Shown: piece by piece, positions 57,650-64,000 of the stretch | Position numbering within the stretch: position 1 is the stretch's first letter | Layout: each line of letters opens with the position of its first letter | From: Marivibrio halodurans | GTDB taxonomy: Bacteria > Pseudomonadota > Alphaproteobacteria > UBA8366 > Aestuariispiraceae | Assembly (NCBI RefSeq): GCF_017963645.1 | Contig: NZ_JAGMWN010000001.1 | Span: 372,001-436,000, forward strand | Direction: 5' to 3' | Length of the DNA stretch: 64,000 nucleotides | Made by a program: the position numbers and the translations under genes | Notes under the pieces: model-generated | What the model was told of the DNA's origin: nothing | The model's database searches: none | Seen by the model: only the letters and a program-made list of their open reading frames with translations

Positions 57650-57710
57650 ACCAACGCCGGGCCGCCCGCCCCCACGAATCGAAATGTCGTGCCGGACGTT
57701 TTTGGCGCGC

Positions 57711-57746
57711 GGCCTCTGGTATGCATCCAATATACCAGAGGCCTTT
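57711..57746 (+). terminator. Terminator after the cold-shock gene
   Basis: GGCCTCTGGTAT (57711-57722) and ATACCAGAGGCC (57732-57743) form a perfect 12-bp stem with a 9-base loop, followed by a short TTT. It is placed 60 bp after the stop. Confidence 0.75.
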
Positions 57747-58029
57747 CGCGCTTCCAGCACCTGCCGGTCATAAGCCAGGGTATCGGCTAGAATTCCGGAT
57801 ACAAATACAGAGACATCGCCCCCCACTCCCGGCGAGACCCGCGAACCGGCCACAGGGGACAGAGGGGCGCCGCCCGGCCGAGCCTCCACGCACGGTCCCC
57901 ACAAGGACCGACCGCCTCCACTATCGGCGTCCCCCGAAACGGGTTACACGGCGTATTTGAGGTTTCGGCGTCGGAAACTGGCCGTCCAAGCGGGTGACGG
58001 GATAGTGCCCCTCCCGAAATCAGCCGGAA
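57747..58029. other. Intergenic region between cold-shock and MarR genes
   Basis: This 283-bp stretch holds no gene I can support. It is the convergent junction between the plus-strand cold-shock gene and the minus-strand MarR gene. Short frames across it lack ribosome sites and family features. Confidence 0.4.
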
Positions 58030-58488
58030 TCAGCGCACGGGCCCGTACCCATAGGCATGGGGAAGGAAGCGTTCCAACCTATTCAGGACCTGGCCCGTGA
58101 AGCGAAGCTGTTCCTCGTTGATCCCGGTTTCGCCGAGCTTGCCCGCCTGCTCATCCAGAATCTCCTCGACCTTGTCGCGGACCTTGAGGCCCCGATCCGA
58201 CAGCCGGACCCGGAAAGAGCGACGATCGTGCGTCGAGCGCTCCTGAATCAGATAGCCGTTCTCGACCATCTTGCGGACATTGTAGGACACGTTGGACCCC
58301 AGATAATAACCGCGGTGCGTCAACTCCCCCACGGTCAACTCGTCGGTCCCGATATTATATAGGATCAACGCCTGGATATTGTTGATGTCCCGGATCCCCA
58401 GCCGATCGATTTCGCCCTTGATCACCTCGAGGAATTGCCGGTGCAGACGCTCGATCAGCTTGATTATGGTGAGATAGTCGTCTTTCAC
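58030..58488 (-). CDS. ldtR: MarR-family regulator, LdtR type
   Basis: This is a 152-aa winged-helix regulator. DINNIQALILYNIGTDELTV leads into the recognition region GELTHRGYYLGSNVSYNVRK and the wing HDRRSFRVRLSDRG. The stretch around RGYYLGSNVSYN is characteristic of LdtR, which in Rhizobiales and relatives controls an L,D-transpeptidase and osmotic tolerance. The symbol rests on this resemblance. It starts at GTG 58488. No transpeptidase gene is adjacent, so its targets lie elsewhere. Confidence 0.82.
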   Translation of the reverse strand: MKDDYLTIIKLIERLHRQFLEVIKGEIDRLGIRDINNIQALILYNIGTDELTVGELTHRGYYLGSNVSYNVRKMVENGYLIQERSTHDRRSFRVRLSDRGLKVRDKVEEILDEQAGKLGETGINEEQLRFTGQVLNRLERFLPHAYGYGPVR

Positions 58489-58679
58489 GGAACAATTCTC
58501 TTATTCAGTGCACGCGTGCCGTTCGGTTGATCGCCCCATGCCACGCGGCGCGGACGGACCAGTCCGCGCCGTTACATCGAGGCGCGCCGATGAACGGTTT
58601 CCCCCCGTGCGCGGCCCCCACCCAAATTCAGAGACTATCCTTTCGCGCGGCACGGTGTCCAGTTGGGAATACAGCGATT

Positions 58680-59567
58680 CTACTCGGTCGATTCGCGGAT
58701 CATCTTGATTATTCCCGAGAAATCCACGGCATCGTTTCCACCCTCGCTAAATCGCTGATAGAGGGCCATCGCCTCGCGGCCGAGTACCGTTTCCGCCTCG
58801 AACCCCTCGGCGGCATCCTGCGACAATTTCAAGTCCTTCAGCATCATCGCCGTGGTGAAGCCAGGCTGATAGTCACGATTGGCGGGCGAGGTCGGGACCG
58901 GCCCCGGCACCGGGCAATAGGTCGTCAGCGACCAACACTGACCCGAAGCCTTCGAAGAGACATCGAACAGCTTCTGATGGTCCAGTCCCAACTTCTCCGC
59001 CAGGACGAAGGCCTCCGCCACGGAGATCATCTGGATGCCCAGCATCATGTTGTTGCACATCTTCGCGGCCTGACCGTTGCCGGCGCCGCCGGTATGCACG
59101 ATCGTCTTGCCCATCTGCTCCAGATAGGGGCGCGCGGCCTCGAAGGCTTCCTCGGGTCCGCCGACCATGAAGGTAAGCGTTCCGGCCTCGGCCCCACCGA
59201 CACCGCCGGAAACCGGCGCGTCGACCATGGCGAACCCCTTGTCCCCGGCCGCGGCCGCGACGGCGCGCGCGGTCTCCACATCGATGGTGGAGCAATCGAC
59301 CAGCAGAGTGCCCGGCGCCGCCTGACTCAGCACCTCGCCTTCATAGACCTTACGGACCTGCGGGCCCGCCGGCAGCATGGTAACCAACACGTCGACGTCG
59401 CGGGCGGCTTCGGCCGCGCTTCCGGCGATTTCCGCGCCGGCATCCTTCATCGTGCCCAGCAGTTTCTCCGAGAGATCGAAAGCCTTCAGCGCATGGCCCG
59501 CCTTCAGCAGATTACGGGCCATCGGTCCACCCATATTGCCGACCCCTATGAAGCCGATCCTGGCCAT
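58680..59567 (-). CDS. mmsB: 3-Hydroxyisobutyrate dehydrogenase
   Basis: This 295-aa NAD-dependent dehydrogenase acts in valine breakdown, oxidising 3-hydroxyisobutyrate to methylmalonate semialdehyde. The N-terminal Rossmann motif is IGFIGVGNMGGPMARNLLKAG. The substrate segment is DAPVSGGVGGAEAGTLTFMV, and the catalytic Lys lies in NGQAAKMCNNMMLG. I start it at ATG 59567 (MARIGF); the frame extends to 59639. It is the last gene of a three-gene operon with the hydrolase and the acyl-CoA dehydrogenase, which catalyse the preceding steps. Confidence 0.93.
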   Translation of the reverse strand: MARIGFIGVGNMGGPMARNLLKAGHALKAFDLSEKLLGTMKDAGAEIAGSAAEAARDVDVLVTMLPAGPQVRKVYEGEVLSQAAPGTLLVDCSTIDVETARAVAAAAGDKGFAMVDAPVSGGVGGAEAGTLTFMVGGPEEAFEAARPYLEQMGKTIVHTGGAGNGQAAKMCNNMMLGIQMISVAEAFVLAEKLGLDHQKLFDVSSKASGQCWSLTTYCPVPGPVPTSPANRDYQPGFTTAMMLKDLKLSQDAAEGFEAETVLGREAMALYQRFSEGGNDAVDFSGIIKMIRESTE

Positions 59568-59635
59568 CGTCCTTCTCCCTATTTCCATCGCGCGGCCTTG
59601 CCGGCCGCCTCGTCCTCCGCTCGCGCTGTCTTGGT

Positions 59636-60697
59636 TCACGCGAAGCGCAAATCCGGTGCCACGGGCGCGAAATAGCCCTGCACCGTTTCATCGTCGACCT
59701 CCTCCGGTCCGCTGGCGGACCAGTTGGGGGCGTGATCCTTATCCACCAGCACCGCGCGGATTCCTTCGTAGAAATCGCTGCCGGGGCGCATGCAGGCCTG
59801 GCTGAGGCGGTACTCCATCGTCATGCAGGCATCGAATCCCAATTCCCGCCCCCGGCGAAGCTGCGCCAACGTCACCTTCATCGAGGTCGGCGATTTCTTC
59901 TCCAGCACGGCCAGCGTCTCGGCCGCGAAGGCCGACCCGTCGGCGGCCAACGCGTCGAAGATATCCTCCAGCCGATCATGGGCGAAACAGCGATCTATAA
60001 TCGCGCGATTGGGCGCCAGGACAGGCTCGCCCGCGTGGCGGTTGAAGTCGGCCAGCACCGCCCCGATCGCCGCCGCCGCGTCGCCCTTCAGGGAGGCCCC
60101 GGCGAGCGCCGCCTCCAGGGCCGGCAGGTCGTCGCTGCCCACGACATGGGTCGCAAGGCCAAGCGCCGCCGCATCCGCCGCGCCGATCCGCGCGCCGGTA
60201 AGCGCCAGATAGAGCCCCGTTTCGCCCGGACATTTGTTCAGGAACCAACTGCCCCCGACATCGGGAAAAAGGCCGATCCCGGTCTCCGGCATGGCGAACA
60301 TCAGCCGTTCCGTCGCGACCCGATGGCTGCCATGGATCGAGAGACCGACCCCGCCGCCCATCGTCACCCCGTCGAGCAAGGCGATATAGGGTTTGGGGAA
60401 CATATGGATCTTCCTGTTGAGGCTGTATTCCTCCCAGAAGAAGCGGCTGGTCAGATCACCGCCAGTCCGACCCGCCTCCCATACGGCGCGCACATCGCCG
60501 CCGGCGCAGAAGGCCTTGCCCCCCTCCCCCTTGATCAGGACGGCGGCGACGCTATCGTCCTCGCGCCAGTCCGCCAGGACCGGGTTCATCTTCTCGATCA
60601 TCGAGAGATTGAGGGCATTCAACGCCTTGGGACGGTTCAGCGTGACCACGCCCAAATCACCCGCGCGGTCGAACAGGATCTCGTCCTCGTCGCTCAT
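59636..60697 (-). CDS. 3-Hydroxyisobutyryl-CoA hydrolase (enoyl-CoA hydratase/isomerase family)
   Basis: This 353-aa crotonase-fold enzyme cleaves 3-hydroxyisobutyryl-CoA to the free acid. An oxyanion-hole region KAFCAGGDVRAVWEAGR is followed by ALLDGVTMGGGVGLSIHGSH and the key MPETGIGLFPDVGGSWFL, in which the Glu and Asp are the hydrolase catalytic residues. Length above 340 aa separates it from simple hydratases. It starts at ATG 60697, 6 bp after the acyl-CoA dehydrogenase gene, and the dehydrogenase mmsB follows. Confidence 0.9.
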   Translation of the reverse strand: MSDEDEILFDRAGDLGVVTLNRPKALNALNLSMIEKMNPVLADWREDDSVAAVLIKGEGGKAFCAGGDVRAVWEAGRTGGDLTSRFFWEEYSLNRKIHMFPKPYIALLDGVTMGGGVGLSIHGSHRVATERLMFAMPETGIGLFPDVGGSWFLNKCPGETGLYLALTGARIGAADAAALGLATHVVGSDDLPALEAALAGASLKGDAAAAIGAVLADFNRHAGEPVLAPNRAIIDRCFAHDRLEDIFDALAADGSAFAAETLAVLEKKSPTSMKVTLAQLRRGRELGFDACMTMEYRLSQACMRPGSDFYEGIRAVLVDKDHAPNWSASGPEEVDDETVQGYFAPVAPDLRFA

Positions 60698-60703
60698 TCG
60701 ACA

Positions 60704-61843
60704 TCAATCCTTCAACAGGTTCCGGCTGACGATCAGCCGCATGATCTCGTTCGTCCCTTCCAGGATCTGGTGGACGCGAAGGTCGCGCAACAGACGCTCG
60801 ACCGGGAAATCGCGCAGATAGCCATAGCCGCCGTGAAGCTGCAGCGCCTCGTTGACGATGGTGAAGCAGGCGTCCGTCGCGAAACGCTTGGCCATGGCGC
60901 AGGCCTGGGTCGCGCCCGGGTCCTTGGCGTCGAGACGCGCGGCCGCCTTGTGCACCATCAGGCGCGCGGCCTCCAGTTCCGTCGCCATGTCGGCCAGCTT
61001 GAATTGCAACGCCTGGAAATCAGCGAGCGCGCGGCCGAACTGCTTGCGCTCCTTCATATAGGCGGTGGCCTGCTCCATCGCCGCGCGCGCGCCGCCGAGC
61101 GAACAGGACGCGATATTGATCCGCCCGCCGTCGAGGCCCTTCATCGCGATCCGGAATCCCTCGCCCTCGGCGCCGATGCGGTTCCCGACCGGAACCCGGC
61201 AATCCTCGAACACGACCGCGCTCGTCGGCTGGCTGTGCCAACCGAGCTTGCGTTCCTGCCCCCCGAAGGAAAGGCCGTCCGTCCCCGCCTCGACGGCGAG
61301 GCAGGTTATGCCGCCCGGCCCCTCGTCGCCCGTGCGGACCATGGTGACATAGACGTCCGACCGGCCGCCGCCGGAGATGAAGGCCTTGGAGCCGTTCAGC
61401 ACGTAATGATCGCCGTCGCGCACCGCGCGGGTCTTCAGACTGGCCGCGTCAGAGCCCGCCCCGGGTTCCGTCAGGCAGTAACTGGCGAAATGATCCATCG
61501 TCATCAGCTTCGGCAGGAACTTCGCGCGCACCGCGTCGTCCCCGAAACTGTCGATCATCCAGGCCGCCATGTTGTGGATCGAGATATAGGCCGCGGTCGA
61601 CGGGCAGGCCCAGGCCAGTTCCTCGAAGATAATCGCGGCATCCAGTCGGGACAGTTCGGAGCCCCCATGTTCCGCCCCGCAATAGATGCCCCCGAAGCCG
61701 AGCGCCGCGCCCTCGCGCAGCACATCCTCGGGGAACCGGCTTTCCTCGTCCCAGGCCGCCGCGTGCGGCGCCATTGCCTCCGCCGCGAAACGCCGGGCCA
61801 TGTCCTGGAACGCGCCCTGATCCTCGCTGAGATCGAAATCCAT
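60704..61843 (-). CDS. Acyl-CoA dehydrogenase, probably isobutyryl-CoA dehydrogenase
   Basis: This 379-aa FAD enzyme begins [20 protein letters not shown]. It has the FAD/substrate motif [40 protein letters not shown], and [20 protein letters not shown], with the usual C-terminal ending for the family. As first gene in an operon with the hydrolase and hydroxyisobutyrate dehydrogenase it most probably oxidises isobutyryl-CoA from valine. The catalytic Glu is expected in the C-terminal third, but I did not fix it. The start is ATG 61843 behind GGAGGAGACC; the frame extends to 61954. Confidence 0.92.
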   Translation of the reverse strand: MDFDLSEDQGAFQDMARRFAAEAMAPHAAAWDEESRFPEDVLREGAALGFGGIYCGAEHGGSELSRLDAAIIFEELAWACPSTAAYISIHNMAAWMIDSFGDDAVRAKFLPKLMTMDHFASYCLTEPGAGSDAASLKTRAVRDGDHYVLNGSKAFISGGGRSDVYVTMVRTGDEGPGGITCLAVEAGTDGLSFGGQERKLGWHSQPTSAVVFEDCRVPVGNRIGAEGEGFRIAMKGLDGGRINIASCSLGGARAAMEQATAYMKERKQFGRALADFQALQFKLADMATELEAARLMVHKAAARLDAKDPGATQACAMAKRFATDACFTIVNEALQLHGGYGYLRDFPVERLLRDLRVHQILEGTNEIMRLIVSRNLLKD

Positions 61844-61984
61844 GGGTATTAAGGTCTCCTCCCGGCCACGATGTCTCTCGGGCTTGGTCCCCGCCGGGCG
61901 GGCCGGCGCAGCGGACGAAGGCGAGCATAGTGCGCTCGCGGGAAGCGTCAACAAGCCCGGACGGCCGGCGGCGCGAACAGGTCG

Positions 61985-62749
61985 TCAAACCATGTGCAAC
62001 CGATGCATGGCCAGGCGTTCATAGGCCGGGCGGCATTGTTCGGCGATCGCTTCCAGCGCGTCCGGCAGGCGCCGCGGCGCGGGGTTCGCGGTGCCGAAAC
62101 CGGTCGATGCCTCCACCGCCTTGTACCAAACCGGCGCCCAAACGCCGTCGCTTTCCCTCGGCCCGGACGGCCAGGAAAGCATCGCGGGATCGAACGGAAT
62201 TCCAAGCGCGGCGCACAGGGCACGCAACGCCCCCGGCGGGTCCGCCAGGACATCCGCCGCGTCGATCACCGGCGGAACCCCTCCGGTCGCGGTACGCGCC
62301 CGATCGAAGATTTCCACCTGCCTTTGAAACCCGAGTTCGAACGCCGCCGGCATGCCCCTCTCCTTCACGAACGAAGCGACCACCGCGCGCGGATCGCGGA
62401 TAAGGAAGGCGTTCCGCACCCCCGCGATCCAGTCCAGCGGATCGCCGTCAAGGATATGCTGGCACATGTGCTTCTGGTACCAGATCGCGGCGCCACCCGG
62501 CGGGGTGCCGGTCAGGGTCTCGACGACACGCGCGTAATCGGACGGCTGGCTTTCGATCACCGCCTCGCGCATCGGATGGTCGATACCGGTGCGGATCAGA
62601 TAGGCGCTATAGAAGGGCTCGTCCGAGACGGCGCAGTCCGCGCGGTTCTCGAAGCCGCGCATCATCGCGGTGGAGATGTTGCGCGGCCCCGACCACATGG
62701 CGATGCGCACCGGCCTTTCGCCCGTCGAAGCCATCTTGGTCGCGCTCAT
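61985..62749 (-). CDS. Sulfotransferase-like P-loop protein
   Basis: This 254-aa protein begins with a phosphate-binding loop MWSGPRNISTAMMRGFENR, like the PAPS loop of sulfotransferases. It has AIWYQKHMCQHIL and FLIRDPRAVVASF, where the latter resembles the PAPS 3'-phosphate segment. A distinctive WPSGPRESDGVWAPVWYKAV near the C-terminus marks a bacterial subgroup found beside branched-chain aminotransferases. Function is unknown. I start it at ATG 62749, overlapping the aminotransferase stop (ATGA); the frame extends to 62773. Confidence 0.78.
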   Translation of the reverse strand: MSATKMASTGERPVRIAMWSGPRNISTAMMRGFENRADCAVSDEPFYSAYLIRTGIDHPMREAVIESQPSDYARVVETLTGTPPGGAAIWYQKHMCQHILDGDPLDWIAGVRNAFLIRDPRAVVASFVKERGMPAAFELGFQRQVEIFDRARTATGGVPPVIDAADVLADPPGALRALCAALGIPFDPAMLSWPSGPRESDGVWAPVWYKAVEASTGFGTANPAPRRLPDALEAIAEQCRPAYERLAMHRLHMV

Positions 62750-63675
62750 GCCGACAGGGTCCGGGGCGGACATTCCCGTTCCACCAGGGCCTTGTAGGCG
62801 CCTTGCAGGCGTTCCACCACGGGCCCGCGCCGCCCCGCGCCGATCACCCGGCCGTCGATTTCACGCACGGGAATGACGCCGGCGAAGGTGCCGGTGACGA
62901 AGGCCTCGTCGGCGGAATAGACCTGGGTCAGCGGAAAACTCTTCTCCGCGACCTCCATCCCAAGCTCCCGGCCGAGGGCCAGCACGTTCGCGCGCGTGAT
63001 CCCGGCGAGGCAATAAAGCCCGCTCGACGTCCAGAGCGCGCCGTCGCGCACGATGAAGAAATGGGTAGAATTGCAGGTCGCGACGAAGCCGTGCGGGTCG
63101 AGCATCAGGGCCTCGTCCGCGCCCGCCTTCTCGGCCTGGATGCAGGCGGCGATGCAGTTGAGCTTGGAGAGGGAATTCCAGCTCGGGTCCTGCACATCCG
63201 GCGCGCCCCGATGAATATGGACCGTATGCAGCCGCAAGCCCGTCTCCAACACGGCCGGGTTCGCCTCCTTCCATTCGGGGATGATGACGATCGTCGGCCC
63301 GCCGACATTGGCGCGGGGGCTCTGGAACGGTGTCGATTTCATACCCCGGCTGACGACGAGGCGGATATGCACCCCGCTTTCCATCCCATTGGCGCGGCAG
63401 GTCTCCAGGATCGCCTCGCGCAGCGCCTCCCGGCTCATCCCGATGTCCAGGTCGATCGCCTTCGCCCCTTCCCACAGGCGGGCGAGATGCCGGTCGATGA
63501 AGGCCAATCGGCCGTTATGCAGACGAATCCCCTCCCACACTCCGTCGCCCAGAAGGAAGCCGGAATCGAACACGCTGACCACGGCCTTGTCGCGCGGCAG
63601 GATCGTGCCGTTTATCCAAATGCGGACATCGGCGTTACGCGGGTCGGCATCGTGGGCGTGGCTGCCTGTTTCCAT
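62746..63675 (-). CDS. Branched-chain / D-amino-acid aminotransferase family enzyme (fold type IV)
   Basis: This is a 309-aa PLP enzyme. VFDSGFLLGDGVWEGIRLHN marks the start of the fold. RLVVSRGMKSTPFQSP follows, the Schiff-base Lys lies in WNSLSKLNCIAAC, the Glu in EALMLDPHGFVATCNSTHFF and the phosphate loop in LAGITRANVLAL. It could act on branched-chain or D-amino acids; fold alone does not decide. Being next to the sulfotransferase-like gene (ATGA overlap) and near valine genes favours a branched-chain role, while the divergent DadA-like gene points to D-amino acids. The start is ATG 63675 with GGATCAATCCAAATGG around it. Confidence 0.85.
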   Translation of the reverse strand: METGSHAHDADPRNADVRIWINGTILPRDKAVVSVFDSGFLLGDGVWEGIRLHNGRLAFIDRHLARLWEGAKAIDLDIGMSREALREAILETCRANGMESGVHIRLVVSRGMKSTPFQSPRANVGGPTIVIIPEWKEANPAVLETGLRLHTVHIHRGAPDVQDPSWNSLSKLNCIAACIQAEKAGADEALMLDPHGFVATCNSTHFFIVRDGALWTSSGLYCLAGITRANVLALGRELGMEVAEKSFPLTQVYSADEAFVTGTFAGVIPVREIDGRVIGAGRRGPVVERLQGAYKALVERECPPRTLSA

Positions 63676-63811
63676 TTGGATTGATCCTTCATCGCGATTG
63701 GGCGTATCGAAGGTAGCGGCCGCCGACGTACCGCGAAAGACTTGCCAGGCCGGGCGGGTGGTGGAAGCCTGCCCCAATAATAATCCCTACTGGTCGAGTG
63801 TCCCTGTCCCC

Positions 63812-64000
63812 ATGTCCTCAAGCCCGTCCCTCCCGAAGACAGCCATCGTGATCGGTGCCGGCGCCGTGGGCGTTTCCTGCGCGCTGCAACTGGCCAAGCG
63901 TGGCGTTCGGGTGACGGTGATCGACCGCGGCCCCGTTGGCGGCGGCACCAGCCACGGCAATGCCGGCGCCATCCTCCGCGCCGCGAGTCCGGTGGCGGGA
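63812..64000 (+). CDS. FAD-dependent oxidoreductase, DadA-like, N-terminal part (cut by window edge)
   Basis: These are the first 63 codons of a flavoprotein that continues past the right edge. A dinucleotide-binding motif TAIVIGAGAVGVSCALQLAK is followed by VTVIDRGPVGGGTSHGNAGA. The GTSHGNAGAI stretch is typical of D-amino-acid dehydrogenase small subunit (DadA) relatives. It is divergent from the aminotransferase gene with 136 bp between starts. The start is ATG 63812. Catalytic and membrane-contact regions lie outside the window. Confidence 0.82.
   Translation, partial: MSSSPSLPKTAIVIGAGAVGVSCALQLAKRGVRVTVIDRGPVGGGTSHGNAGAILRAASPVAG

Noticed and set aside
1-64000. CRISPR array, transposase or insertion sequence
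   Set aside because: I saw no regularly spaced repeats and no transposase or terminal inverted repeats anywhere in the window.

Overview
The window joins the end of a T7-like (autographivirus-type) prophage to about 54 kb of GC-rich chromosome. The chromosome looks alphaproteobacterial, most like Rhodospirillales: it has an LdtR-type MarR regulator, a DUF1127 protein, a two-domain cold-shock protein, BetI-type TetR regulators, ScpA/ScpB beside NagZ/SPOR/ArgS/Dgt, and heavy GC bias in third codon positions. Assignment below class level is inference from gene content only.

Prophage (1-9912). All genes read on the minus strand, in T7 early-to-replication order: RNA polymerase, small early genes, SSB (gp2.5-like), RusA resolvase, HTH protein, small hypotheticals, MazG-like NTP-PPase, gp4-like primase-helicase, HNH endonuclease, and the start of a gp5-like DNA polymerase that runs off the left edge. 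The genes are tightly packed, mostly with ATGA, GTGA or TGATG overlaps. The prophage ends at a 3' half of tRNA-Cys (about 9868-9912), the expected attachment scar of integration into that tRNA gene. The intact tRNA, the integrase and the structural genes should lie left of position 1. The most striking feature is that the RNA polymerase is encoded in two pieces: a 275-aa N-terminal-domain gene (8906-9733) and a 552-aa catalytic gene (5791-7449), separated by six small translationally coupled genes. The break falls at about T7 residue 280, and both halves share the pentamer ATGAC at the break. Removing the 1465 bp between the two copies would restore one 825-codon polymerase.

N-methyl amine catabolic island (10.3-29.2 kb). 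Beyond tRNA-Asn there is a cluster of a SAM methyltransferase, a trimethylamine-dehydrogenase-like FMN/4Fe-4S enzyme, a class III aminotransferase, a PotD/B/C/A-type ABC importer, two FAD oxidoreductases, a GcvT-like folate enzyme, an MFS carrier and a CntA/GbcA-like Rieske oxygenase. Three BetI-type TetR regulators sit among them. Operator-like palindromes related to TTGACTGAA-N6-TTCAGTCAA occur in front of most of these transcription units. Together they suggest uptake and stepwise demethylation of a quaternary or N-methylated amine, with one-carbon units passed to tetrahydrofolate. The substrate cannot be read from the sequence.

Signalling and transport (29.3-42.5 kb). An XRE regulator, an HPt protein, a CheY-like receiver, two small cyclic-nucleotide-binding proteins and a SapC-family protein precede a dipeptide-type ABC operon with a fused DppD-DppF ATPase. 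Next come a coupled XRE/PhnD-like gene pair and a divergent fatty-acid desaturase.

Housekeeping (42.5-64 kb). These are an aromatic-amino-acid-lyase homologue lacking the MIO-forming Ala-Ser-Gly, scpB-scpA, nagZ, a SPOR protein, argS, dgt, erpA, xthA, rlmE, a Ppx/GppA phosphatase, tRNA-Gln, a glutathione peroxidase, a GST, a DUF1127 protein, a double cold-shock protein and ldtR. A valine-degradation operon (acyl-CoA dehydrogenase, 3-hydroxyisobutyryl-CoA hydrolase, 3-hydroxyisobutyrate dehydrogenase) follows, then a coupled aminotransferase/sulfotransferase-like pair and the start of a DadA-like oxidoreductase cut by the right edge.
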